NCBI RefSeq assembly: GCF_005405345.1
Contig: NZ_BJDW01000011.1
Location: 33,188 to 97,187, forward strand
Direction: 5' to 3'
DNA: 64,000 bases
Source of the DNA: Enterococcus viikkiensis
GTDB lineage: Bacteria; Bacillota; Bacilli; Lactobacillales; Enterococcaceae
How positions within the stretch are numbered: the first letter of the stretch is position 1; every line of letters begins with the position of its first letter. Positions 26,231-35,722 of the stretch are shown here, piece by piece. Made by a program: the position numbers and the translations under genes. The notes under the pieces were generated by a model. That model saw nothing but the letters and a program-made list of their open reading frames with translations, was not told where the DNA came from and did no database searches.

Positions 26231-26920
26231 CTATTTTCTTTTTTTCATTTTTTGCAAACCCATTAAACCAACCATCACTAAAACTAAGCCTATTCTGCTA
26301 AAGTCTCGAACTACATCATTCGTTGATGGGTAGCTCTTTTCTAACTTTAGAAATTCCTTCGGTGTGCTGGACCTTTCCGTTTCCAACGGTGACGTTGGCT
26401 CTGCAAGTTGATCCGACCCTTTGTCTAGATATTTTCCATAAATCAGTAGGCGTTGCACTTCTTCCCCAGTTTCCGGATGTTGTTGCGGCAAATATAAAAT
26501 GATCGGTAGCATCTGGTAGTCGCCTTCTTCACCACTGGCCAAGATTAGATAGGCCGCATCTTTTCCATCCTGGTACCGAGGAACATCAAATGAGACGTTC
26601 CCGCTACCATCGACCAAATAGGACGCTTCATTCACTTTCGTCAAGTGTTCCTGTTCTACAAATGATGTTAGCTTCTCTTTATTTGGGTACGTGTTCAACA
26701 AATATTCTTTAGCCTGTTTTTCAGCCCCTTTGTGTGTACCCCGCCATTGTGTCAAATCGTAAACTTCGAATGATAACTTCTCTGTCCCGGCTACTTTTCC
26801 CCCTTTTTCTGACCATGTGTGAATCCATAAATCCACCTGTTCCTCTGCTCCAAATGCGGTTCCTCCCAAAATGACTATCCCTAGAAGGAGGGCTATGAGA
26901 AATGAAAGTCCTCTTCTCAT
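26231..26920 (-). CDS. Minor pilus subunit with unusual YPSTN sorting signal
   Basis: This 229-residue protein has a signal peptide (1-25, ending FGAEE), a compact Ig-like domain (about 26-160, with LPIILYLPQQHPETGEEV), a proline/serine/threonine spacer (about 168-186) and a C-terminal anchor: YPSTN (197-201), hydrophobic helix, KMKKRK. YPSTN replaces LPXTG. Its small size and place between tip and backbone suggest the basal or a linker subunit. It starts 3 bp after the stop of the tip gene. It may be poorly cleaved by sortase A, or used by a dedicated sortase. Confidence 0.85.
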   Translation of the reverse strand: MRRGLSFLIALLLGIVILGGTAFGAEEQVDLWIHTWSEKGGKVAGTEKLSFEVYDLTQWRGTHKGAEKQAKEYLLNTYPNKEKLTSFVEQEHLTKVNEASYLVDGSGNVSFDVPRYQDGKDAAYLILASGEEGDYQMLPIILYLPQQHPETGEEVQRLLIYGKYLDKGSDQLAEPTSPLETERSSTPKEFLKLEKSYPSTNDVVRDFSRIGLVLVMVGLMGLQKMKKRK

Positions 26921-26923
26921 TTT

Positions 26924-29900
26924 CTAGCCCTCCCTTCTATTTCGGATCAGAAAGAGCCCACTTGTTACGACCCCGGCAATGCTTAGTCCGAACGCAACTA
27001 ACATAAACGCCCCAATTCCTTTCTCCCCCGTTGCAGGTAATAAGCCACCCGTTCGCTTATTCCAAACTTTCACGAAAATACTATTTCCACTACTACTAAT
27101 ACGCCCTTCACCAGAAACATCTTTATGATCTTCAAAGGTGACTATTCCATCTTGTGCAATAGTAAAAAGGACGGGATCGGTGATTTTGTTATACCCCGCA
27201 GGACTTTCTGTCTCTTCTAGCACATACTCTCCTGGTCGAAGCCCTTGAAATTCAAATGAAGACCCGTTCGATCTTGTTTCTTGATAGTTCGGCCCCGTTA
27301 GTTTAAAGCTAGCCCCTTCAAGTGCGCTATCGCTCTCATCTACCTTCAAGAGGGTCATTGAATAATCTTTCAATTTATTCTTTACGCTATCATCACCTGT
27401 AACATTCACTACTTGGATAGCCAACGTTTGCCCATCAGTACTCTCAGTAACAACCATCTCCAAATTATCCATCTTCTGAAAACCAATCGGGACATAGGTT
27501 TCCTCGACAACAAATTCTCCTGTCGTTAACCCCTTGATCGCTACTTTCCCATTTTTATCCGGTGTGAGATTTTCACTTACGATTTTTCCGTCAGTTTTAC
27601 GTTTAACCTTAAATTTAGGGAGATCATTCTTAAATGGTGTCTTTCCATCTTCCATAAATTTCTTGAATTCATAGTCCTCTTTATTCAAGGTATTCGTAAT
27701 GGTGATTCCCCCACTGACTAACTCCGATTGATAAAAGGATGCTTGATTTATAGTTGGCGACCGATATCCTGGTGTTCGAGTAGGCTCAGTCACTCGATAA
27801 AGGTTTCCGGCACCCCCTTCGACTGGGTCAAACTTTCCTTTCCATTGTTCACTTGCTTTCAATTCTTTGGTCTGGATCACTTTCCAAGAGCCTTGATCTA
27901 AAAACTCTAAATGGGTTGTGACGCTGACTGGACGTTTCTTCCAGTAATCATTTTCATTTTCCGGACCTGCCTTGTCTTCCCAAATCTTTTCCACTGGAAT
28001 CACAAAACGATCGTCCTTGCTACGAACGGAGGGAACTGCGAAATCAAGTTTATCTGTTGTCCGTTCTGGTGTCGGCTCTAAGGTCGTTCGTTTATTCGTG
28101 GGATACCAACGGGTTGAAACAAATCCTGACACATTCGTTTTCAAACGTACTGTGTATTCGACTTCAATCTCTTGGTTATCTGTTAAATTAATATTACTTA
28201 CATTAATTTGTCTGTTGCTGTTCACTGTGGCTAATTTTGCCATATCCGCGCTATTAATTGCCTTAGCACCATTTGGGACTTGGCTCACTACCGGATCTTT
28301 ACCATTTCCCATGACAAGCTCCACCATATCCCCCAATGGATCGGTGATAATTCCCTGATCCGCTGTACGAATAACCGTTTGGTACCAAGATTTAATATCT
28401 TCTGTTAAATCTGATGCACTCGTTGAATGATGAAACAGGTAGTCACTCTCATTATAGGTGGTAGCGTTTGCCTTACGACTCGCCATTTTGTATAATCCTT
28501 CCAACAAAACACTTTCTGGATGATCTCCCATTGGCGAGGTGATTTGTACCGCTACGGTATGGATTTCGATTCCCGCCTTTTTTAATTGATAAGCAGTCGA
28601 GTTGGTTGTAGTGATATGACTACTCACCGGAAAACCGTCAACATACATTCTAGGAAATTTTGTTTTATTTCCACCACTACTTAGCGTTTTACCGGGATTG
28701 TAATTAGGTTTATTGCCCGCGTCAAAACTGGTAATTAGCGTCGGATCATAATACATCAAATTTTCTAACACCGCAGTTCGAGGTGCCCAACTGGCCGTTG
28801 GTGCACCATCGGTCAATACGAATAATAATTGGTGACGATTTTCATTTAAATTGGTTGCCGGATCATTGAAAATATCCACCGCTTCTTGTAGCCCACGCTG
28901 AGTAAATGTGTCTCCAGCCGGATCAAGGCTACTATAATCAGATTTCATCTTATCCCAGTCATTAGTATTACTAGATAATTTATGTCGCGTTTTTTCATAG
29001 GTCCAATTATGATTATTTTCAATCGCTTTGTCGTAACTAGCAAAGATATGTGCTCCAATTCGAATACCACCAGAGGAAGCATCTGCATCTTGTTTAAGTG
29101 TGTCAATGATTTTATTGAAGGCGGCTATTGCCTGATCTTTTTTTGGTGATCCGCCAGCTTTCATCGATCCTGTATTATCCAGTAAGAAAACAATATCTAC
29201 ACCCGGCTTATACGTAGTATTTCCTTTTACATTTAATTTGACCTTAAATTCATTTTCTTGAGTCGTTGCTTGCGCATATTTTCTTAGTGATAAGTTTGGA
29301 ATATTAGGATCTCCATATTTAATATAGGACTGTGTATAATTATCATTTGCGACATCCCATCCCTGATTCCCGTCCCATTGTTTCGAATCTGCGTAGCCGC
29401 CTTGATGATTCATAACAGTTGATTGGTCAGTTGGGGACCAAGCATTGGTTGGATACTGGCCCCCTGTTCCATCCGGTGTATATGTCGGCACAAAGGTGTC
29501 ATAGATTGGTGCAACCATTCGATTTTCAGAATTTATCGGTGTATTAGCGGAATCACTGCTTTGTGTGCCTTGTTCTTTTTGGGGACCGATTAGACCTTTA
29601 GAAGATGCAGTCGTCTGTGCTTCTTTCGTTCCTGCTTTTTTAATTAGACTGTTCCTCGTTTGTTTTTCATCTTTCAATTTCAAAACATAAGGCGTTTTTT
29701 GTTTCAAGATGTTCTCGTCGAACTTTCCATCTGTTTCCTCAGATACAGATTTCTGATCCATCTGTACATATAAGTGAAGTTCCTTGATAGATTTAGCAAG
29801 CTTTATTGCCATTTGCTCTTCTTGCTCTACTGAGAATTCTTTTTCAACCAACCACCCGCCGTCTTCTTTTAGAACAGCCGATTCCTGATATTTGATTGGT

Positions 29901-30151
29901 TTATTTTTTTCATCGATTAATTTTATCTTGAGTCGTTGTTGTACTTTTTTATCTTCTGCTCGTCGTTTGAACTTCAATAACAATTGACCCTCTTCAGCTT
30001 TTTCTTCAAATTCATAAGACATAGTCAAATAATTTTCATCAATAATGGTCTGTTGGGTCGATTCTGATTGTGCTTGTGTCGTTGAAAGAAACACCCCCGC
30101 TAAAAAAGAAAACAGCAGTGTTACGACGACGAATAGTTTTATTTTAGGCAT
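26924..30151 (-). CDS. EbpA-like pilus tip adhesin with von Willebrand A domain
   Basis: This 1075-residue secreted adhesin has a signal peptide (about 1-28), a helical N-terminal region (30-200), a vWA domain (about 315-600) whose metal site reads DNTGS (325-329, DxTxS rather than DxSxS), and two CnaB-like domains near the C-terminus with E-boxes FVVEETYVPIGF and YVLEETESPAGY. The sorting signal is LPATG (1038-1042), then TM and RNRREG. This is the EbpA/PilA build: tip proteins bind host ligands such as fibrinogen or collagen. It heads the pilus operon and its ribosome site is GGGGGGAG. The ligand is inferred. Confidence 0.92.
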   Translation of the reverse strand: MPKIKLFVVVTLLFSFLAGVFLSTTQAQSESTQQTIIDENYLTMSYEFEEKAEEGQLLLKFKRRAEDKKVQQRLKIKLIDEKNKPIKYQESAVLKEDGGWLVEKEFSVEQEEQMAIKLAKSIKELHLYVQMDQKSVSEETDGKFDENILKQKTPYVLKLKDEKQTRNSLIKKAGTKEAQTTASSKGLIGPQKEQGTQSSDSANTPINSENRMVAPIYDTFVPTYTPDGTGGQYPTNAWSPTDQSTVMNHQGGYADSKQWDGNQGWDVANDNYTQSYIKYGDPNIPNLSLRKYAQATTQENEFKVKLNVKGNTTYKPGVDIVFLLDNTGSMKAGGSPKKDQAIAAFNKIIDTLKQDADASSGGIRIGAHIFASYDKAIENNHNWTYEKTRHKLSSNTNDWDKMKSDYSSLDPAGDTFTQRGLQEAVDIFNDPATNLNENRHQLLFVLTDGAPTASWAPRTAVLENLMYYDPTLITSFDAGNKPNYNPGKTLSSGGNKTKFPRMYVDGFPVSSHITTTNSTAYQLKKAGIEIHTVAVQITSPMGDHPESVLLEGLYKMASRKANATTYNESDYLFHHSTSASDLTEDIKSWYQTVIRTADQGIITDPLGDMVELVMGNGKDPVVSQVPNGAKAINSADMAKLATVNSNRQINVSNINLTDNQEIEVEYTVRLKTNVSGFVSTRWYPTNKRTTLEPTPERTTDKLDFAVPSVRSKDDRFVIPVEKIWEDKAGPENENDYWKKRPVSVTTHLEFLDQGSWKVIQTKELKASEQWKGKFDPVEGGAGNLYRVTEPTRTPGYRSPTINQASFYQSELVSGGITITNTLNKEDYEFKKFMEDGKTPFKNDLPKFKVKRKTDGKIVSENLTPDKNGKVAIKGLTTGEFVVEETYVPIGFQKMDNLEMVVTESTDGQTLAIQVVNVTGDDSVKNKLKDYSMTLLKVDESDSALEGASFKLTGPNYQETRSNGSSFEFQGLRPGEYVLEETESPAGYNKITDPVLFTIAQDGIVTFEDHKDVSGEGRISSSGNSIFVKVWNKRTGGLLPATGEKGIGAFMLVAFGLSIAGVVTSGLFLIRNRREG

Positions 30152-30900
30152 CTTTTATCTCCCCCCTTCGCTTATTTATATTGCCAAGATTATAGTAACT
30201 GATATTAATTTCTACTGCGTTTTGTCTTTTACATTTTTATTCGTTATTATATTTCACTTAAAAACTATTAATAAGCGTAAAAAATCTAATTAATAAGTTA
30301 TTTTATTCGATAAAAAATTTTCTCTTAGCGTTTATTGACATTCATATATTTTAAAAAAAAAGCGCCCTTTCGAGTAACCAAACGACGATCAGCTCATGAA
30401 CGAATTCCCTGTTATCCTATTAAATCCTTGCTATTCTCCATATTTTCAACAACTTTATTCATTTTTTAATTGTGTTCCCTTTAATAAAAAATGATAGGAA
30501 TCAATACCGATTTTTAATGACAAAAAACAATTAAAAAGGGTTCCGGTGCATTTATTATTTATTTTCTGTTTATTTCAAGCGCAAATTGGTATTTTAGAAG
30601 CAGAACGGTCACAAGTATTCTTTTAAGTGTTAACATTCGATTGCTTTTACTCCATTTTCTTTTTAAAATTTTGACATTATGAAATGAGTACTCTTCTCTT
30701 TGAGACAGAAGAGACAATTTAACTTTTCAGCAAGTCGAACTAAGAATTTTTCTATCACAAAAAGCGAGTGCAGCGAAAAGATTCTTCGACACACTCACTT
30801 TAAAATTTTTTATAGTCACAAACGGAATTTTTTATTAAACCAGCGAATACTTTTTTAATGAGTTTTTGTCTGGTATGAGTAGCGAAGTCTGCACAAAAAA
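30152..30900. other. 750-bp AT-rich intergenic region
   Basis: This gap lies upstream of the pilus operon and beyond the end of the SagA-like gene. It holds TATAAT candidates on the minus strand (near 30190 and 30248) without good -35 boxes, a 7-bp hairpin CTCTTCT/AGAAGAG near 30690-30715, and a stronger hairpin at 30766-30797. I see no open frame with a ribosome site. Confidence 0.45.
30766..30797 (-). terminator. Terminator-like hairpin
   Basis: GAGTG...CGAA pairs with TTCG...CACTC, and on the minus strand GCTTTTTGTG follows. No gene is seen that needs it, since the SagA-like gene already has a terminator. Confidence 0.45.
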
Positions 30901-30943
30901 ACATCCAAGAAAACTGATTCTACTGACCAGTTTTCTTGGATGT
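30901..30943. terminator. Terminator after SagA-like gene
   Basis: A perfect 16-bp stem: ACATCCAAGAAAACTG (30901-30916) with its complement (30928-30943). It is flanked by A5 and T7, so it can act on both strands. Confidence 0.9.
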
Positions 30944-30952
30944 ATCATTTTT

Positions 30953-32617
30953 TTAGTAAACACGCACTCCGAAATCTGGTGCGTAATATTGAGTAGATCC
31001 GTATTTCACACTTTCACCTGGCTGCGGCGCATGAATATAGCTGTCGCCACCGGCTGAAATCGCTACGTGCGTAGTTTCGCCTTGCTGACCCCAGAATAAC
31101 AAATCTCCTTGTTGTGCCTGACTTACAGAAATTTGTTGACCTGAAGATTCTTGAGCGACTGTCCAAACACCAATATCTTTTCCTGTTACTTGTTTGTAAA
31201 CATACTGTGTTAAACCTGAACAGTCAAAACCACTTGGATCTTTCCCGCCCCATACATATTGAGTGCCGATGTATTTTTCGGCTTCATCTACAATCTGTTG
31301 CCCTTGAGAGGTCTGTTGTGATTGTTCCGGTGCTGGGGTTGCTTCCGGTGTTGGTGCTGGTTGTTCTGGTGCCGGCGTTGCTTCCGGCGTTGGTGCTGGT
31401 TGTTCTGGTGCTGGGGTTACTTCTGGCGTTGGTGCTGGTTGTTCTGGTGCCGGGGTTGCTTCCGGCGTTGGTGCTGGTTGTTCTGGTGCCGGAGTTGCTT
31501 CCGGTGTTGGTGCTGGTTGTTCTGGTGCCGGGGTTGCTTCCGGCGTTGGTGCTGGTTGTTCCGGTGCTGGTGTTGCTATTGATTCTTGATTGGTCGTTGA
31601 CTGAACTTCCGGCTGAATCACTTCTGGTGTCGCAATTTGATCTCCTGCTAAATCATTTGATGGTGCAGGAATTTCCGGTGTTGGGGTCGTTGCCACTGGT
31701 GTAGCTACCGTTTCTGTTTGACTGACCACTTGGTCTTTAACAACTGGTTTGGTGGCTACTTTGCCATTGCTTACAACTACCTTTTGACCTGGATAAATCG
31801 TGTTTCCTTCAATACTGTTCCATGATAAGAACTCTTCTAATCCAATTCCAAATTGATTCGTGATAGAATAAACCGAATCGCCTGATTGAACAGTGTATTC
31901 CTGTGCATCAGTCGGCGTGTTCGCCGCGGGCTGTGCAACTGGCGGTGTTACATCTTTTGTAGCATCGTAACTAGCCAAATCATGATCTTGGATCACTGAA
32001 ACTAATTTTTGAACATAGCCGTCATCGTCATTAAAGCGTCCTTTTAGTGCCTCAGCTGCCGCTTGATAGCTGTCTGATTTACTACGCCATGAACCACTGA
32101 AGTAGTTTTCATTGCCATCGCGAGAAGTCGTTTTCATGATCTCAACGTAATCTTCAATGGCTTCTTTATATGAAGCATATTTTTTCAATTCTTTCTTTTC
32201 TGCTTTGCCGGTAGTTGAATCAGTTTTCTCTAAAATCGCTGAATTTCCCTGATACTGACCTTCTAAGCCGAAAAGATTGTAGTATGGTGCTTGAGCAAAA
32301 CCATTTTGCCCCCAATTGCTTTCAACAATTGCTTGCGCGATCATTACAGAGGCATAAAGATCATGTTTTTCCGCTAACGGACGAATTTCTTTTGAAATTT
32401 TGTTGATAAACGCTTTTTCATCAACAGACTTTGTTGACTCCGACGTGTTCGTGGCTTTAGCTTCAACTTCATTTGGACTAAGTAAAGGTGCGACTACTGA
32501 ACAAGTAACTAATGCTGTCCCTAAGACAGCAGAGCTTTTTTTCAAATAGTGGTAGTTCTTGCTTTTCTGTCGTTTTTGCTGACGCAATTCACGCCGGGTT
32601 AAAACTTTAGTTGCCAT
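30953..32617 (-). CDS. SagA-like secreted peptidoglycan hydrolase: glucosaminidase, LysM, NlpC/P60
   Basis: This 554-residue secreted wall hydrolase has a basic, long signal peptide (about 1-56), a glucosaminidase-like domain (about 65-210; AQAIVESNWGQ, YYNLFGLEGQYQG), a LysM module (about 236-280; YTVQSGDSVYSITNQFGI), a Pro/Glu-rich linker with 13-residue repeats, and a C-terminal NlpC/P60 peptidase (about 440-554) with Cys in GFDCSGL and His in THVAISAG and YIHA. It carries two catalytic activities, whereas SagA of E. faecium has one. The start is ATG 32617, after GGAGAGAGG. It stands alone with a strong terminator. Confidence 0.92.
   Translation of the reverse strand: MATKVLTRRELRQQKRQKSKNYHYLKKSSAVLGTALVTCSVVAPLLSPNEVEAKATNTSESTKSVDEKAFINKISKEIRPLAEKHDLYASVMIAQAIVESNWGQNGFAQAPYYNLFGLEGQYQGNSAILEKTDSTTGKAEKKELKKYASYKEAIEDYVEIMKTTSRDGNENYFSGSWRSKSDSYQAAAEALKGRFNDDDGYVQKLVSVIQDHDLASYDATKDVTPPVAQPAANTPTDAQEYTVQSGDSVYSITNQFGIGLEEFLSWNSIEGNTIYPGQKVVVSNGKVATKPVVKDQVVSQTETVATPVATTPTPEIPAPSNDLAGDQIATPEVIQPEVQSTTNQESIATPAPEQPAPTPEATPAPEQPAPTPEATPAPEQPAPTPEATPAPEQPAPTPEVTPAPEQPAPTPEATPAPEQPAPTPEATPAPEQSQQTSQGQQIVDEAEKYIGTQYVWGGKDPSGFDCSGLTQYVYKQVTGKDIGVWTVAQESSGQQISVSQAQQGDLLFWGQQGETTHVAISAGGDSYIHAPQPGESVKYGSTQYYAPDFGVRVY
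31322..31576 (-). repeat. 39-bp tandem repeats in linker of wall hydrolase
   Basis: Six and a half copies of a 39-bp unit encode ATPAPEQPAPTPE; one copy begins with Val. Third-codon-position changes (for example gcc/gct/ggg variants) show the copies are not all recent. Such arrays expand and contract by slippage or recombination. They also cause long false open frames on the other strand. Confidence 0.9.
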
Positions 32618-32865
32618 TCGACCTCTCTCCATTCTCTCAGTATTGCATAAAACTTTTAACAGGATTAATTATAACACACGAGAAACAATCGGTCATGAAC
32701 CGAGAACCATAAATCTTGATATTGTATATTATTTTTTATGTGAATTGACTAAAAAGATCTAATTTCCACTTACTTTTCAATTTATAAAAAAATCGGGTTG
32801 AAACAAAGACTTTCAGGAGTCTTTAAAAAAATTCATAATAAAAAAAATGATTGAGGTGTTTTTAT

Positions 32866-33828
32866 ATGTTAAAAGAGAAAGTAAAAAATTTACCTGAAAC
32901 ACCTGGAATCTATCGTATGAAAAACACAAATGGAGAAATTATTTACATCGGAAAAGCAAAAAATTTAAAGCAGCGTGTTAGCAGCTATTTTATCAATAAT
33001 AAACAGCATTCACGAAAAGTGCAGGAGCTGGTTAAGGGGATCGCAGATTTTGATTATCAATTAGTCGATACCGAGTTTGACGCCCTTTTATTAGAATGCC
33101 AACGAATCCATCAAATGCGTCCTCGATACAACCGCATGATGAATTACTACGAAGGCTACGGCTACTTTCAATTTTTAGAAAAAGCTCCTTACTTAAATGT
33201 TCTAAAAGAATGGTCCAGCACAGGACTCGTCATTGGCCCCTTCTTCAAGCAAAGCAAGTTAGAAGAATTAAAAGCAATTATTAACAGTATTTATCGCCTA
33301 GACGGACCGCTAAAATTTGTCGAAGGGATTGTGGCTGATTACCACGATATTGACCCTGAAAAAGAATTTTTATTACGAATTCAGGAGATCAAAGAAACGT
33401 TACAAGGAACGTCTACTGCGTTACTTACTCGAATTGATCTGCGAGTTCAACATGCAAATGAGCGGCAGGATTATGAAGTCGCCGCTCAGTGGTGGGAAAA
33501 CTACCTGACCGTTCAACGATTTTTACGCCGTAACAAGCAACTAATTCAAAGCATGCAAAATCAAAGCTTTGTCGGTATTTTGTTTGAGGAAGGAACTTAC
33601 TATTGCTACTTATATGCGAAAGGCGAATTGTTAAATCGCGTTGTTTATCAGCGTAAGCCCAGCTTTTCTCAGGCTCAAAAGCGTCTGGAAAAAGCCGTTC
33701 CCCTTAAGACATGGCAGCGTTTAAAAGCTAAAACCACCTTAGACAAACAAGACGTCGATTTGTTCCCGATTTTTTTTAACTACTTGAATCGACACGGGGA
33801 GGTTAAGGCTTTACCACACTCAAATTGA
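32866..33828 (+). CDS. GIY-YIG nuclease, UvrC N-terminal/Cho-like
   Basis: This 320-residue protein starts with a UvrC-type GIY-YIG domain: LPETPGIYRMKNTNGEIIYIGKAKNLKQRVSSY (about 9-41), the NRMMNYYEGYGYF region, and UvrC-like spacing of LLECQRIHQMRPRYN (about 79-93). It lacks the UvrC C-terminal half (RNase H-like and helix-hairpin-helix). That is the layout of Cho, which makes the 3' incision in excision repair, or of the epsilon-type exonuclease fusions. GAGGTG precedes the ATG at 32866; an earlier ATG at 32851 lies inside that site. It stands alone, and another UvrC is expected elsewhere. Confidence 0.87.
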   Translation: MLKEKVKNLPETPGIYRMKNTNGEIIYIGKAKNLKQRVSSYFINNKQHSRKVQELVKGIADFDYQLVDTEFDALLLECQRIHQMRPRYNRMMNYYEGYGYFQFLEKAPYLNVLKEWSSTGLVIGPFFKQSKLEELKAIINSIYRLDGPLKFVEGIVADYHDIDPEKEFLLRIQEIKETLQGTSTALLTRIDLRVQHANERQDYEVAAQWWENYLTVQRFLRRNKQLIQSMQNQSFVGILFEEGTYYCYLYAKGELLNRVVYQRKPSFSQAQKRLEKAVPLKTWQRLKAKTTLDKQDVDLFPIFFNYLNRHGEVKALPHSN

Positions 33829-33898
33829 GTCTACTATTTGTATTCGATTTCATTCCTTGATACAATCGGCCTATGAATTTATGAAAAGAGGGATGACT

Positions 33899-34393
33899 AT
33901 GCAAATTGAAAAAATTACTAAACCAGCGCAGATCATTGTTTCAATGTCTACACAGATTTCACATGAACACATTCCCAACTATATAGGAACTGCCTTTGTA
34001 GATCTGATGGCCTATATTCAAAAAAATGGCGCTGAGCTAGCAGGTACTCCTTTTATTTCTTATTTAAATCTAAATGAGCAAGGTCAAGCAAAGGATGAGC
34101 TATTAGCACTAGAAATTGGCTTCCCGATTAATCAGGAGATCCCTTCTACGGAGAAATTCCAAAGTTATACCTTGCCTAGTTATCAAGCTGTACGAACGCT
34201 ATATATTGGGGATTACGAAGACCTGGCAGATTCTTATCAGGAACTGATTGACGCCATCAAACATGAGAATGGTGTATTCACCTTCCGTAGCTACGAATAC
34301 TTTTTAACCGATGCTTCTGCGCCTCTAGAAGATCAGGAAACAATGATTGAATTGACGTATCGACCTAAGCGAAAAGATCTTTTGACTAATTAA
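33899..34393 (+). CDS. GyrI-like effector-binding domain protein
   Basis: This 164-residue protein matches the stand-alone effector-binding (GyrI/BacT) fold: two similar alpha/beta halves, with IGTAFVDLMAYIQKNG (about 27-42), LALEIGFPINQEIPS and SYEYFLTDASAP. Family members bind drugs or small ligands or act as SbmC-like protectors of gyrase. There is no DNA-binding domain. The start is ATG 33899, preceded by AGAGGG; in-frame ATGs at 33857 and 33893 have poorer spacing. It ends in a strong terminator. The ligand is unknown. Confidence 0.8.
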   Translation: MQIEKITKPAQIIVSMSTQISHEHIPNYIGTAFVDLMAYIQKNGAELAGTPFISYLNLNEQGQAKDELLALEIGFPINQEIPSTEKFQSYTLPSYQAVRTLYIGDYEDLADSYQELIDAIKHENGVFTFRSYEYFLTDASAPLEDQETMIELTYRPKRKDLLTN

Positions 34394-34397
34394 TCCT

Positions 34398-34435
34398 AAA
34401 GAACGAGCCTCCTGTAACTAGGAGGCTCGTTCTTT
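34398..34435. terminator. Terminator after GyrI-like gene
   Basis: A perfect 16-bp stem: AAAGAACGAGCCTCCT (34398-34413) with its complement (34420-34435). Confidence 0.9.
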
Positions 34436-34833
34436 TACTAACTTATTGAAAAGCAAATAGTCAGTTGTCTTTTCAAAATTTTTATCGCTTAAAATCCAAA
34501 AATTAAAAAACAGAAATATAAAAACTCAGCTATAATCTTTTAAAGATCTTTTTGCGGTCTTTTATCACTTTTTGGAACGTCATTTTACGTCTTTCAACAT
34601 TATATTTATTCTTTTAAGTTATTTTTCATTCGCCCCAATTGCCACCAAAACTTATTTACTTTAAAATATGCGAGGTTATTTTTGTGTGAATCTTTTAAAA
34701 GACGTTATTATAAATATCATTTATCATAACTTATCCAGCATATAATAACACTTAACATTAGTTACTAAACCTCATTACAAGAAAAAACCTCTCTAAAAAA
34801 AGAGCGTGTTTGGTTATATATGGCATTATCAGG
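34436..34833. other. AT-rich gap without genes
   Basis: About 400 bp with no supported open frame. Near 34786-34803 a short hairpin (CTCT/AGAG with T-rich flank on the minus strand) may weakly terminate the phosphatase gene. Confidence 0.45.
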
Positions 34834-35448
34834 CTAAAAAGTTTTTCCCCACATTTCAAATAGACACTTATTTTTTGAATACTGCAGAACGGTCAAACTG
34901 GAATTATCAACAATTCCGCCTTCACGAATCTTTGCTAACGGGACTCCCTTCAACGTATTCAGCAAAGCCATCAATAAAATTCCATGACTCACCACCAAAA
35001 CTTTATCATTCGGATAGGTCTTGGCTGTTTCTTCAAGAACGCGTCTGCTGCGGGTGATCAGTTCTGCATAAGATTCTCCATGAAACAACTTCGCATCAAA
35101 TCGATCTGGCGATTCACGGTATAAACGAAATTGTTCTGGAAATTGTTCTTTGATCTCAATGATTCGCTCTCCATCCCAATCACCGATTCGCAATTCTCGC
35201 AAGTCTTCAACGATTGTTAATTCCGGCGGCTGCAGATTCTCCTGCAAAATAAGCTTTGCCGTGGTTTGCGCCCGCATCTGTGGCGATGACAGAGCAACAT
35301 CAAATGATACCTCTCGCAAATATTCCCCTATTTTTTTCGTGGCTTGGACTCCTTCAGGAATAAGTGGTGAGTCCACACTTCCTCCATTGAATCGCCCTGC
35401 CGCGTTGATCTCTGTTTTCCCGTGTCGGACAAAATAAAATACTGTCAC
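34834..35448 (-). CDS. Histidine phosphatase family protein
   Basis: This 204-residue phosphoglycerate-mutase-like phosphatase has the catalytic RHG motif in YFVRHGKTEINAAGRF (about 4-19), the second arginine in SSPQMRAQTTA (near 60), E in LRELRIGDWDG and the late histidine in VVSHGILLM (about 152-160). This is the full set for phosphate transfer through a phosphohistidine. The start is GTG 35448, because AGAGGTGAGG lies just upstream; an ATG 18 bases earlier lacks a site. It stands alone. Substrates of such proteins vary from sugar phosphates to nucleotides. Confidence 0.9.
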   Translation of the reverse strand: MTVFYFVRHGKTEINAAGRFNGGSVDSPLIPEGVQATKKIGEYLREVSFDVALSSPQMRAQTTAKLILQENLQPPELTIVEDLRELRIGDWDGERIIEIKEQFPEQFRLYRESPDRFDAKLFHGESYAELITRSRRVLEETAKTYPNDKVLVVSHGILLMALLNTLKGVPLAKIREGGIVDNSSLTVLQYSKNKCLFEMWGKTF

Positions 35449-35722
35449 AACCCTCACCTCTTTCATCAGCCATTATACACTACTTCTATCAGGGATTTAT
35501 CGCAAGCATAATCAAGAATAGAAACCAAAAAACTAGTCATGCTCTAAAATAGTCAGTTAGTCAGCACGTGACATTGTAATCGCATTCATTTATAATAAAA
35601 ACAACAAATAAAATAATTTTGATCGTTTATTAATTATTTTGAAATACTTACAGACCTAACATCCACTAATATTTAATTAAAAAATAATTCAGTATAGAAA
35701 AACACGATCAGGAGGGAATTAC

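Noticed and set aside
31322..31576. CRISPR-like regular repeats
   Set aside because: The 39-bp units are contiguous with no unique spacers, and keep frame inside a protein.
31114..31704. Long plus-strand open frame rich in Val/Leu across the wall-hydrolase gene
   Set aside because: It arises from the reverse reading of the Pro/Glu-rich 39-bp repeats and has no ribosome site.
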